In this document: positions 32,471 to 40,180 of the stretch, piece by piece
Numbering within the stretch: position 1 is the first letter of the stretch
How the letters are laid out: each line of letters begins with the position of its first letter
Origin: a virus
Direction: 5' to 3' (one strand)
Length of the DNA stretch: 55,401 nt
IMG/VR virus record: IMGVR_UViG_3300009503_000039
Span: 1-55,401 of that record
Translations under genes and position numbers: made by a program
The notes under the pieces: model-generated
What the model was told of the DNA's origin: nothing
Seen by the model: only the letters and a program-made list of their open reading frames with translations
Database searches by the model: none

Positions 32471-33238
32471 ATGGCAGTATATTATAATCCAACAGAAATT
32501 TGTCAACCAAATCATATTATAGCAATGTGGTATCTTGATGAAGAGTCTGGTAACAGTGTTAGTGATGCTACAGGACATGGACATAATGGAACAGCATCAT
32601 GGTATGATGGTAGTTCAGGAACATATTCTTGGGTATCTGCAAAACTTAATAATGGATGGTATGCTAATACCAATTATTTTAACATGATAGAGATACCAGC
32701 ATCAGCTGAATTAGCTCCAAGTTCTTTTACAGTTTCGGCATGGCTTAAGCCGGTTTTTTTTGGTCCAAATGCCGGGATGATTTATTCTAATTATATAAGT
32801 GGATCTGCTTACAATGTCGCATTTATGTTAGATACATGGACCAGTCCATATAATAAATTAGCATTATGTAGTTGGTATGGTGGTTCTCATGAAGTAACAT
32901 CTTCTGACAGTCTTACCGCTAATGTATGGAATCATGTAGTTGTAACTTATAATGCAGAAACAGCAAAGGTAACTTTTTACATAAATGGAACTTCAGATTC
33001 TGGTGGTCCTCAAACTCTTGAAAATGTCTATCTTAAAGACTATGCCAATAATTATATAGGAACTCCAGCTGGAAATGTTGCAGGAACAGTTGCTGGTACT
33101 TTTGACGAAGTATTTTTTTGGAATGTAGTTTTAACCAGTAGCGAAGTTTTGGATTTATATTCGAATAATAATCCACAAAGAGAATCACCATATGTTCCAA
33201 GACAGTCCGGAGCTTGCGGTCATCCTTTGATTTTTTAA
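32471..33238 (+). CDS. LamG/concanavalin-like domain protein
   Basis: A 255-residue protein whose residues 15-230 read as a LamG-like lectin domain. Visible features are MWYLDEESGNSVSDATG, FTVSAWLKP, NVWNHVVVTYNAETAKVTFY and GTFDEVFFW, all typical strands of the Laminin_G_3 family. Such domains bind sugars. In phage heads they can decorate capsids and help adhesion to mucus or cell surfaces. It lies in the head block rather than the fibre block, so a capsid surface role is likely but unproven. Confidence 0.8.
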   Translation: MAVYYNPTEICQPNHIIAMWYLDEESGNSVSDATGHGHNGTASWYDGSSGTYSWVSAKLNNGWYANTNYFNMIEIPASAELAPSSFTVSAWLKPVFFGPNAGMIYSNYISGSAYNVAFMLDTWTSPYNKLALCSWYGGSHEVTSSDSLTANVWNHVVVTYNAETAKVTFYINGTSDSGGPQTLENVYLKDYANNYIGTPAGNVAGTVAGTFDEVFFWNVVLTSSEVLDLYSNNNPQRESPYVPRQSGACGHPLIF

Positions 33239-33307
33239 AGAATTTTTAAGTAAATAGAACTATAGAAATAGTAAAAATTTTTTACAACTGATCAGTCGGA
33301 GGGATAT

Positions 33308-33379
33308 ATGCTTAAAGCGATAATATTATTAGCTATAGTTATTTTAGTAATATTTATTACAAAACGGTTTACAAAATAA
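33308..33379 (+). CDS. 23-residue membrane peptide
   Basis: An ATG after CGGAGGG starts a single hydrophobic helix of Ile, Val, Leu and Ala residues ending in KRFTK. The strong ribosome binding site and clean transmembrane profile support a real product. It is followed by two more membrane genes. Confidence 0.5.
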   Translation: MLKAIILLAIVILVIFITKRFTK

Positions 33380-33382
33380 AAT

Positions 33383-33478
33383 ATGAAAAATTCAGATCCA
33401 TTATTTAGACCAATTGATTTGATTGTAATTTTTGTATTACTTGTAATGGCAATTATATTGACTATTTTAGGGGGTTAA
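33383..33478 (+). CDS. 31-residue membrane peptide
   Basis: It starts 3 bases after the previous stop. A short polar head is followed by one membrane helix (VIFVLLVMAIILTIL). Its end carries the AGGGGG that serves the next gene. It belongs to the small-membrane-peptide cluster 33308-33752. Confidence 0.45.
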   Translation: MKNSDPLFRPIDLIVIFVLLVMAIILTILGG

Positions 33479-33479
33479 A

Positions 33480-33752
33480 ATGAAGAATATTTTAAAAAGA
33501 ATTTTATGTAGTATTTTAACAGCACCAATATATATTTTATACTATATTCTTTGTGTTATATACATGGTAGGAGAGTGTAAGTACACTGTTGAAGATTGGA
33601 TTTATAATATACAAAATGAAATTATATATCGTGATATAATAGATGAAATGTTGGATGAAGAAGATAACTTAGAAGAGAAATCAAATATCGAAGAACAAGA
33701 TTATAAAATAGTAAAAAAGAAATTACAGAAAAAATCAAACAAAAAAAGGTAA
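33480..33752 (+). CDS. small membrane protein with charged tail
   Basis: A 90-residue protein. Residues 7-30 form a hydrophobic membrane segment (LCSILTAPIYILYYILCVIY), followed by an acidic and then strongly Lys-rich soluble tail. It could be an antiholin, a spanin-like factor or a superinfection-exclusion protein; no motif decides. It starts 1 base after the preceding stop. Confidence 0.55.
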   Translation: MKNILKRILCSILTAPIYILYYILCVIYMVGECKYTVEDWIYNIQNEIIYRDIIDEMLDEEDNLEEKSNIEEQDYKIVKKKLQKKSNKKR

Positions 33753-33758
33753 AAAGCA

Positions 33759-34052
33759 ATGATAGAATGTAAAATTTGTAAATTAATTAAAAGTAATGTT
33801 TATAAATATGTTGACAACAATGATATTGTGATTTCTGATTGTCCTGATTGCCAATGTTTAATAGGAATGAAAAAAGTGCATTCTAACTATCCTACGAAAG
33901 AAGAAATTCAAGATATTATTAATTTAGGTTCTAAAATTGCTTTAACAAAATACGGAAAAAATAAGTGGTATTTAGATATGAGAAAATCGGAAGCTCCTGA
34001 TCACTATCATTGTCATTTTCGAAAGATTGAAGAAAATAATGGAGGTATATAA
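33759..34052 (+). CDS. HIT-like protein with Cys pairs
   Basis: A 97-residue protein. CKIC at residues 4-7 and CPDCQC near residue 28 could bind Zn. The C-terminal PDHYHCHFR fits the H-x-H-x-H-x-x signature of HIT nucleotide hydrolases/transferases, and the length fits a minimal HIT domain. The reaction would be hydrolysis of a nucleoside phosphoramidate or dinucleotide. It is unusual inside a virion operon. The assignment is by motif only. Confidence 0.6.
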   Translation: MIECKICKLIKSNVYKYVDNNDIVISDCPDCQCLIGMKKVHSNYPTKEEIQDIINLGSKIALTKYGKNKWYLDMRKSEAPDHYHCHFRKIEENNGGI

Positions 34053-34055
34053 ATT

Positions 34056-34748
34056 ATGATGATTCAAAATGAAACTCCAACTGGAAATATTGATAATGAA
34101 AATAAAATATTTCAAACAGAATATCAGTATTCCCCACTTAGTTTATCTGTATATTTAAATGGAATTAGACAACAAAGAGATACAGACTTTGCAGAAACTA
34201 ATCCGTCTAATGGAATTTTTACTTTTGCTATAGCACCTCAAGTAGGAGATAAATTAGTTGTAGATTACTGGACAACAGCAAGTACTTGGTCTTCTAATAG
34301 AATTGTTCAATTAGTCACAAATCTAAAAAATTTATTACCCTCAAGAATGAGTAATAAAATATCTGATGATCAGGCAGAATTAATGTTATATATAACTTTA
34401 CAAGATATTAATAATATTCCTCAAGTTACTAGTTATACTTTAGATACAGCTCCTGCAAATTGGGATAGTGCTTTATTAGTTGGCGGTCAAATGTGGGGAA
34501 TGATGTTTGTAGCAGCGGGCAGGGCAATGGAGGAATTTAATTATAGTGGAGTTGTAACGTTGAATATAGATCATTTTAGTAAAATAAATCTGCTTGTAAA
34601 TAAATTATGGGAGATTTATGGAATAGTAACTAAAAATGTTAAAAAAGGATTATTTCCAAGACCTGTTGGGTTAGGAACTCCTCAATTTTCGAGTTTGCTT
34701 GTTCGTCCTTTCAGCGTTCTTTATCCTAGCAGGTTTGCTTCAACTTAG
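34056..34748 (+). CDS. neck/connector or virion protein
   Basis: A 230-residue protein after GGAGG. The N-terminus is beta-rich (LSLSVYLNGIRQQRDTDF), typical of short phage virion beta domains. The rest is alpha/beta. It lies just upstream of the neck and tail genes and may belong to the head-tail connector. No named family is recognised. Confidence 0.55.
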   Translation: MMIQNETPTGNIDNENKIFQTEYQYSPLSLSVYLNGIRQQRDTDFAETNPSNGIFTFAIAPQVGDKLVVDYWTTASTWSSNRIVQLVTNLKNLLPSRMSNKISDDQAELMLYITLQDINNIPQVTSYTLDTAPANWDSALLVGGQMWGMMFVAAGRAMEEFNYSGVVTLNIDHFSKINLLVNKLWEIYGIVTKNVKKGLFPRPVGLGTPQFSSLLVRPFSVLYPSRFAST

Positions 34749-34807
34749 TATGTTTGATGTATAACAGTAACTCGTTCTAGAAGAATTAAATAGGAGGTAA
34801 AAAAATA

Positions 34808-35041
34808 ATGGAATTAGAAAAAAATCTTATTGGTAAGGTTAAGTTTTTTCATACTAAAAAAGGATGGGGTTTTATTAGAACAGAAGATGGAAAAGATTAT
34901 TTTGTTCATTATTCGCAAATAAAAGCGGATGGTTTTAAAAATCTTAATCGAGACGATGAGGTAGAGTTTGATATTATAGAAGGAGATAAGGGAATAATGG
35001 CTGGAAATGTAAAAGTTATAAAAGAAGCTGTAGTACAGTAA
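34808..35041 (+). CDS. cold-shock domain protein
   Basis: A 77-residue protein after TAGGAGG. It is a complete CSD: GKVKFFHTKKGWGFI contains RNP1 (KGWGFI), DYFVHYS is RNP2, and the C-terminus GIMAGNVKVI closes the barrel. CSD proteins bind single-stranded RNA or DNA and act as RNA chaperones or antiterminators. Located between virion genes, it may help the folding or translation of structured late mRNAs such as the intron-containing capsid message; that link is speculative. Confidence 0.92.
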   Translation: MELEKNLIGKVKFFHTKKGWGFIRTEDGKDYFVHYSQIKADGFKNLNRDDEVEFDIIEGDKGIMAGNVKVIKEAVVQ

Positions 35042-35054
35042 GGAGATATCTATT

Positions 35055-36125
35055 ATGTCTAAACCTTCAGTAGTTTCGGGACTTTCAATTTCTGTTTTAA
35101 CTGATAGTGCTCCTGAAACTTTTACTTTAACATGGAACCAAAGTACAGATAATGCTGTTATCGGATATAATGTTTATCGGGGGTTTATACCTGAAACAGG
35201 AGAGAAGATAAATCATAGTTTAATTACTACTACTTCTTTTACAACTACTACACAAATAGTACCGGATGTTAATTTCTATTGGTTTGTTACAGCGGTAAAT
35301 TCTTTTGGAGAGGAATCTGATATTCAACTTCGAGGAATTACAACAGAAAATACTAAAGCCTTTGAATTAAATCCCATCACTAATGTTACTGATGCTTTTG
35401 AAAATGAAGCTTATAATGATGGTGAATATATGTTAGATTACTATAATGAGATTAGAAGAAGACTTTTATGGGTGTTAGAGAATACCGGATTTAATGGTGC
35501 TTTGTTAAAAAGAAAATGGATTGGTTCATCACATGTAGATGCAATGACAAGAGGAAACGGTTTAATAGATGTAATGAATCAAATAGATTTTGGAGAAAAA
35601 ATAGATATTAAAGGTGTAGGAGATATAGAAGGAAATTATAATTATGTTTATGGTAGAGATTATATTTGGTATAATACATATGGTCAAACTTGGACTTATA
35701 TACAATGGTTATCAACTGGAAATTCTCCATCAGAAGGGGAAAAATATTTTGTAAGATATCAAGATATAAATTGTAGATGTTATGAAAACGAAGCTGGGGA
35801 AGGAAACAAAACATGTCCAATATGCTATGGTACTTGGATTCAAGGAGGTTATGTTAAATTTGATATGAAAATGATGTATGAATCAACAGGAGATAAAAGA
35901 ATAGAATTCACAAATATGGGCTTTATTCCTAATTATAATCCTGTAATAATTTTACCTTGGACTGCTCATATTACAACTTTCGATGTAATTGTGGATAAAA
36001 CCACAAATAGAAGATGGGAAATAGTATCTGTGAGACCTTATCCGTGGAGGAACTTATTGATTCAACAAAATGTAGAAGTTAGATTGTTACCAGAAACACA
36101 TATTATATATCAATATCCCGTTTAA
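35055..36125 (+). CDS. FnIII-containing neck/tail structural protein with Cys cluster
   Basis: A 356-residue protein after AGGAG. Residues 5-95 form a fibronectin type III-like domain (FTLTWNQSTDNAVIGYNVYR). The rest contains a Cys-rich loop (CRCYE and CPICYGTW, about 15 residues apart) likely to bind Zn, and a beta-rich C-terminus. Phage structural proteins with such Cys loops are often found between the capsid and tail sheath genes. It is probably a neck or tail-completion component, by context. Confidence 0.65.
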   Translation: MSKPSVVSGLSISVLTDSAPETFTLTWNQSTDNAVIGYNVYRGFIPETGEKINHSLITTTSFTTTTQIVPDVNFYWFVTAVNSFGEESDIQLRGITTENTKAFELNPITNVTDAFENEAYNDGEYMLDYYNEIRRRLLWVLENTGFNGALLKRKWIGSSHVDAMTRGNGLIDVMNQIDFGEKIDIKGVGDIEGNYNYVYGRDYIWYNTYGQTWTYIQWLSTGNSPSEGEKYFVRYQDINCRCYENEAGEGNKTCPICYGTWIQGGYVKFDMKMMYESTGDKRIEFTNMGFIPNYNPVIILPWTAHITTFDVIVDKTTNRRWEIVSVRPYPWRNLLIQQNVEVRLLPETHIIYQYPV

Positions 36126-36135
36126 AGAGGTTAAA

Positions 36136-36348
36136 ATGGATGAAGCATTTAGTGTTCAAGATAATATAGAAAATGAAAGTGAAGAAGAGTTTAAAAAAAA
36201 TAATAAAGAGGAATATGCTGTAATTATAAAGTTTAAAACGATTGGGGATTTTGTAGATTTTATACATGTAATTAATAGAGGAAATATTAATGAATTATTG
36301 GAACATATTCAAAAAAATAGGATAAAAAATCATTTAGAAAAAATATAG
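36136..36348 (+). CDS. small acidic protein
   Basis: A 70-residue protein after AAAGAGG with a charged N-terminus and a short alpha/beta C-terminal part. Its TAG overlaps the AGGAGG of the next gene. That next gene is in the same frame, so a TAG readthrough fusion is formally possible, but the ribosome binding site argues for a separate start. The function is unknown. Confidence 0.6.
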   Translation: MDEAFSVQDNIENESEEEFKKNNKEEYAVIIKFKTIGDFVDFIHVINRGNINELLEHIQKNRIKNHLEKI

Positions 36349-36357
36349 GAGGCTACA

Positions 36358-36963
36358 ATTACTTGGAAAGCAGTTAAGCATGTTAAAAATATTTTTGTTA
36401 ATGCTTTACGGCTAATTTTTCAGACTCCATATGCTAAAAATATATCAGCTGACGGAAATGTAATCTATGATTATAGTTGGACTCAAAACAAACAAACCAC
36501 TAAAATAGATATACTAAGAGCATTTCCAGAGACAGCATCTAAAGTGCCGATGATTATTGTTACAGCAAGTACTGGTTCAGCTCCGCTGATGACTTATTTA
36601 GCTGATGTTGTAGAAGATACCAGAAGTACAGAGCAGCAACTTACTGTTGGAGGAAAATTTAATATAAGTGTTACTATAGATGTAATTGCAGAAACTACTG
36701 TTGATAGAGATAATATAGTCGATATTATTACTACGAATATGTTATGGCTAAATAAACGAATATTTGAAGTTGATTATAATTTATACATACAAAGTTTAAC
36801 TTATGGTCCTGAATCGCAAAGAGATTTTGGAGGAAGATTTTTTCATATTCAATCAATGACATTTGATACTTATACTGAATGGTATGAAGAGGTAGATCTT
36901 TCTTCATATCCTAACTTGACAGAAATAAATTTAACTACAGAATTAGTAGAACTAGGAGAATAA
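36358..36963 (+). CDS. tail terminator/neck-type protein with probable ATT start
   Basis: The coding frame clearly extends upstream of the first ordinary start (GTG 36544), with text such as WKAVKHVKNIFVNALRLIFQ. It reaches ATT at 36358, 5 bases after AGGAGG (36347-36352), with no ATG, GTG or TTG between. Starting at ATT gives 201 residues. The product is alpha/beta, without enzyme motifs, and lies two genes before the sheath, where tail-completion proteins are found. Non-AUG initiation is inferred. The frame and the Shine-Dalgarno are seen directly. Confidence 0.65.
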   Translation: MTWKAVKHVKNIFVNALRLIFQTPYAKNISADGNVIYDYSWTQNKQTTKIDILRAFPETASKVPMIIVTASTGSAPLMTYLADVVEDTRSTEQQLTVGGKFNISVTIDVIAETTVDRDNIVDIITTNMLWLNKRIFEVDYNLYIQSLTYGPESQRDFGGRFFHIQSMTFDTYTEWYEEVDLSSYPNLTEINLTTELVELGE

Positions 36964-36964
36964 T

Positions 36965-37351
36965 ATGGAAAGCTTTAAACAAAATATTATAAATTTAATT
37001 AAAACTTCAGCAGGACTAACTCAACAAGATATGGATTTAGTTGCCGAAAGAGCTGCTAAGCAAATGGCAATTACATATCTTAAAGAAATAGGTATTTTAA
37101 TAACAGATGAAAATTCAGTAATTGTGAAGTTATTGCCTGAAATTATAAAGAAAGAAAAAGGCCTTAAATATTATATGCATGGAATTGTATATGTAACTGT
37201 ATTAGGAAAACCTAAAATTTCTTTTAAATTTAGGTTTACTCCAACAGATTATATGTATCCGAATGTATTAGAAATAGATGGAAAAATCTATGAATTTTCC
37301 CCAGAAGGAGTAGAGAAATATAAATCAGAACAAGAACAACAATCGAAATAA
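36965..37351 (+). CDS. hypothetical tail-region protein
   Basis: A 128-residue alpha/beta protein starting 1 base after the previous stop, with a Gln/Glu-rich C-terminal tail. It lies 25 bases before the sheath gene. It may be a tail-completion protein. No family is recognised. Confidence 0.6.
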   Translation: MESFKQNIINLIKTSAGLTQQDMDLVAERAAKQMAITYLKEIGILITDENSVIVKLLPEIIKKEKGLKYYMHGIVYVTVLGKPKISFKFRFTPTDYMYPNVLEIDGKIYEFSPEGVEKYKSEQEQQSK

Positions 37352-37376
37352 TGAATAGTTTTTAAAGGAGGTAAAA

Positions 37377-39026
37377 ATGTCACCAGTAATAAGTACATAT
37401 GATGCACCTAGTGCTAGATCAAGAAGATTGCCGGATCTTGGAGGACCAGCTTTACCGGGATCTATTCAAGTTTTAGGTTTGGTCGGAAAGGGGCAGAATT
37501 ATTATACAGCCGAAGATGAACAGGTAGTTAGAGGATCTACAGAAAATGGAGTAGATGCTTTAACACATACCGGAGTATTACGAATTCTAAACATTATAGA
37601 TGAATATGGAGAAAGTTATACTCAGGGTCCAACAGCAGATTATGTTTTATCTGGAAATAGTGTAAGTTGGGAATATGTTGGTAGTGGTTCTTTAGGAACT
37701 CCCACAAATTATATTAATAATACTATGGCTAGTAAAACTCATGTTTCAAGAAAAGGAGGAGAATATTTAAGTTCAGATGTTTACATGGTTCATTGTCATT
37801 CTCCAGGATCAGCGGGAGTAGGAACTTACAGTGTTCGTTCTTTAATAGAAGGAATTACTGCTACAAATGTAATAAGTGGTACTACAAGAACAGATATTAT
37901 TCCTGGAGTTCAATTATACGTTCAGGATACTTTAGGAGCTGCCGTAGGAGATGGTTGTTCTTTTACTAATGTGTATGGTTATAATGCAAAAGAACCTGCT
38001 CCTGGGGTAAAATATTTTGTGACATATGATTACTTAAAATCAGAAACAGATTATGAACCAAAAACATTTTATAAATTAGATGATGTTAGAAAAGAGTATG
38101 GTGAGGAAAGTTCAGATAATACTTTGACAATTGGAGCAAATCTGGCTTTTCAAAATAGTGCTCAAAAAATAGTTTGTGTTCCAGTTTATGGTTTAGTAGA
38201 AGGGATGGCAGAACCTCAGATTGTTGCTCGATATAAAGAAGCAATTGATAAGTTGAAAGAAGAAGATATTAATGTATTAGTTGTGCTTTATCCAAGCGAT
38301 ACATTAGCCGCTTATATTAAAGCTCATGTAGACCAAATGAGTTCAACTCTTGAGAAAAAAGAAAGAATTGCGGTTATTGGAGCACCTATAGGTACTTCTA
38401 TTGAAAACTTCATTGCAAAAGCACGAGCATTATCAGATTCACGATGTATATATGTTGCTCCTGATGGAGGAGTTGCAACTATTAATGATGTAACTTATAC
38501 TCTGGATGGAACTTATTTAGCCGCTGCTTTAGGTGGTTTATTGACAAATCCTAATTATGATGTTGCAGAAACTCCAACCTTAAAAGAAATAGTTGGATTT
38601 GATAGTTTAAATTCAACTTATATTAGAAGTCAAATGAATAGTATGGCTGCTGCAGGAGTATGCATATTAGAAAATAAAAATGGAATAATTCGTGTAAGGC
38701 ATGCTCTTACTACTGATACATCGACTGTGAATAGGCAAGAAATTAGTGTTCAAAGAATTACAGATTATTTAGCAGTAACTTTAAGAACTATCTTGGAAAA
38801 AATTTACATTCCAGTAAAAATAACTTCTGAAGTTCCAGGACAGGTTAAAAAGACAACTACTATAGTTCTTGATATGCTTGTTTCTGCAAGAATTATTAGT
38901 AATTATTCTGATGTAGATGCAATACAGAATGCACAAGATCCAAGAATTATTGATGTAACACTTAAAGTAAAACCAGTTTATCCTTTGAACTGGATTGATA
39001 TTTCTTTTGCTTTAGGAACATTTTAA
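37377..39026 (+). CDS. tail sheath protein
   Basis: A 549-residue protein after AAAGGAGGT, the outer contractile tube of a myovirus tail. Sheath features are an N-terminus of the VISTYDAPSARSRRLP type, a domain containing YGESYTQGPTADYVLSGN, and a C-terminal domain with repeated strands ending in WIDISFALGTF, which provides the handshake mesh. Length and position before the tube gene are normal. It establishes that the phage has a contractile tail. Confidence 0.92.
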   Translation: MSPVISTYDAPSARSRRLPDLGGPALPGSIQVLGLVGKGQNYYTAEDEQVVRGSTENGVDALTHTGVLRILNIIDEYGESYTQGPTADYVLSGNSVSWEYVGSGSLGTPTNYINNTMASKTHVSRKGGEYLSSDVYMVHCHSPGSAGVGTYSVRSLIEGITATNVISGTTRTDIIPGVQLYVQDTLGAAVGDGCSFTNVYGYNAKEPAPGVKYFVTYDYLKSETDYEPKTFYKLDDVRKEYGEESSDNTLTIGANLAFQNSAQKIVCVPVYGLVEGMAEPQIVARYKEAIDKLKEEDINVLVVLYPSDTLAAYIKAHVDQMSSTLEKKERIAVIGAPIGTSIENFIAKARALSDSRCIYVAPDGGVATINDVTYTLDGTYLAAALGGLLTNPNYDVAETPTLKEIVGFDSLNSTYIRSQMNSMAAAGVCILENKNGIIRVRHALTTDTSTVNRQEISVQRITDYLAVTLRTILEKIYIPVKITSEVPGQVKKTTTIVLDMLVSARIISNYSDVDAIQNAQDPRIIDVTLKVKPVYPLNWIDISFALGTF

Positions 39027-39049
39027 GTAATTTATAGGAGGTGATTTAA

Positions 39050-39544
39050 ATGCCAGTAGCTCAGACAAAAGCAAGAACAGCTAAAAGTATTACTTTGTAT
39101 GTTTTACCCGACATTAATGCAGATATTGCTAACATGTCTCTTGCAGAATTAACAGCACAGTTTAAAAATGGGGTAAAAATAGGAGGAGCGCAGTCTATAT
39201 CAATATCAGACGATATATCATTAGGAAGGGTAAGAGAGTTAGATGCTTCTGAAGAAGGAGAAACTCTTGAAATAGTACCCGGAGTAGAAGATATAACTTT
39301 GACTTTAAGAAGAGTTGAATTTTATGATTCTACTATAGCAGAAGCTTTAGGATATAGTACAGAGGAATTGATTAGGCATAGAACTCCTTTTGCAATTCAA
39401 ATAGAAAAAAGTGCTCCAGATGGAACTACAAAGTATGAATACTTTTTAGGCTGTAGATTAAAATCAAATCCGGTAGGATATGATATTACTGCAGATCCGC
39501 CAGTATATCAAGAAGTAACAATTTGGGCAGCAAAGCGTAGATAA
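39050..39544 (+). CDS. tail tube protein
   Basis: A 164-residue protein after AGGAGGTGA, directly after the sheath as is usual. It is a beta-rich tube protein (VKIGGAQSISISDDISLG, EIVPGVEDITLTLRRV), with a final strand containing YQEVTIWAAKRR. It forms the inner tube that penetrates the cell on contraction. Confidence 0.9.
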   Translation: MPVAQTKARTAKSITLYVLPDINADIANMSLAELTAQFKNGVKIGGAQSISISDDISLGRVRELDASEEGETLEIVPGVEDITLTLRRVEFYDSTIAEALGYSTEELIRHRTPFAIQIEKSAPDGTTKYEYFLGCRLKSNPVGYDITADPPVYQEVTIWAAKRR

Positions 39545-39563
39545 ATAATAAGGAGGTTAGACG

Positions 39564-39908
39564 ATGAATATTGAGAATTTGATAGAACTAGGTAGAGTTA
39601 CAAAAAGTATTAAGATTAATGGTATTGAAATACAAATGCATACATTATCTACTGAAGAAGAGTTAAAAGCATATGAAGCCACATCTAATAAGATTCTGGA
39701 TACTTATAGTAGATTAAGAGCTTTAGAGGTAGAAACTTTAGTGAATGCTATAGATAAAATTAATGGTATACCTGTATCAGAAAATGAAAAAAGAGAATTT
39801 TTAAATAAAATGCAGAAAGCTACTAAAGATAAATTAGTAGATTTTTACAATCAATTAGATCAAGAAAGTATTCAGAATATTAAAATTGAAAACGTAAAAA
39901 ACGGATAA
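39564..39908 (+). CDS. tail assembly chaperone, short form
   Basis: A 114-residue protein after AAGGAGGT, all-helical in its second half. It is the upstream partner of a gpG/gpGT-type pair between tube and tape measure. Just before its TAA lies the slippery heptamer A AAA AAC (39896-39902), in register with the reading frame, allowing a fraction of ribosomes to shift -1 into the next frame. The short form is expected to be the major product. Confidence 0.88.
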   Translation: MNIENLIELGRVTKSIKINGIEIQMHTLSTEEELKAYEATSNKILDTYSRLRALEVETLVNAIDKINGIPVSENEKREFLNKMQKATKDKLVDFYNQLDQESIQNIKIENVKNG

Positions 39909-39963
39909 AGGAGTCGTTCAATCGTTTTATCTGGTTTTTGTGTAAAACTTATAGAACGACTCC
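39896..39963 (+). promoter_or_regulatory. programmed -1 frameshift signal
   Basis: The slippery site A AAA AAC (39896-39902) is followed 7 bases later by a perfect 10-bp stem, GGAGTCGTTC (39910-39919) with GAACGACTCC (39954-39963), and a 34-base loop; an adjacent A-T pair extends it to 11. Site, phase, spacing and stem are all canonical. Part of the loop may form a pseudoknot. Confidence 0.92.
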
Positions 39964-40180
39964 TAATTCAGAATTTATTCGTAGTATTTCGAAAAATGAA
40001 TTAATGTGGATGTATTTTCACTGGTTGCAAGATCGGGAAGATGAAATATCAAAGTTAGAATATTTAGCGGGAATAATTAATCCAGATTTTGGAAAATATT
40101 TGAGAAGTAAACAAACTGAAGAGACTTACGAAGTAGTAAATGAAGATCAGTTAACTGAGTTTAATATTGAGGAAAAATAA
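39902..40180 (+). CDS. tail assembly chaperone, frameshift extension
   Basis: This 92-codon frame, -1 relative to the upstream gene, has no start codon of its own with a ribosome binding site. After the shift it reads RIKESFNRFIWFL and continues to TAA at 40178-40180, giving a 205-residue fusion. The extension is acidic and helical (DREDEISKLEYLAGI), as in gpT-like tails that recruit the tape measure. The last base of its stop overlaps the tape measure ATG. Confidence 0.88.
   Translation, partial: RIKESFNRFIWFLCKTYRTTPNSEFIRSISKNELMWMYFHWLQDREDEISKLEYLAGIINPDFGKYLRSKQTEETYEVVNEDQLTEFNIEEK

Noticed and set aside
12351-36963. Global reassignment of TAG to an amino acid (code 15)
   Set aside because: TAG ends many genes right before a ribosome binding site (5647, 6400, 10683, 26566), and continued reading there soon meets another stop. 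Only the portal TAG interrupts an obviously single protein.
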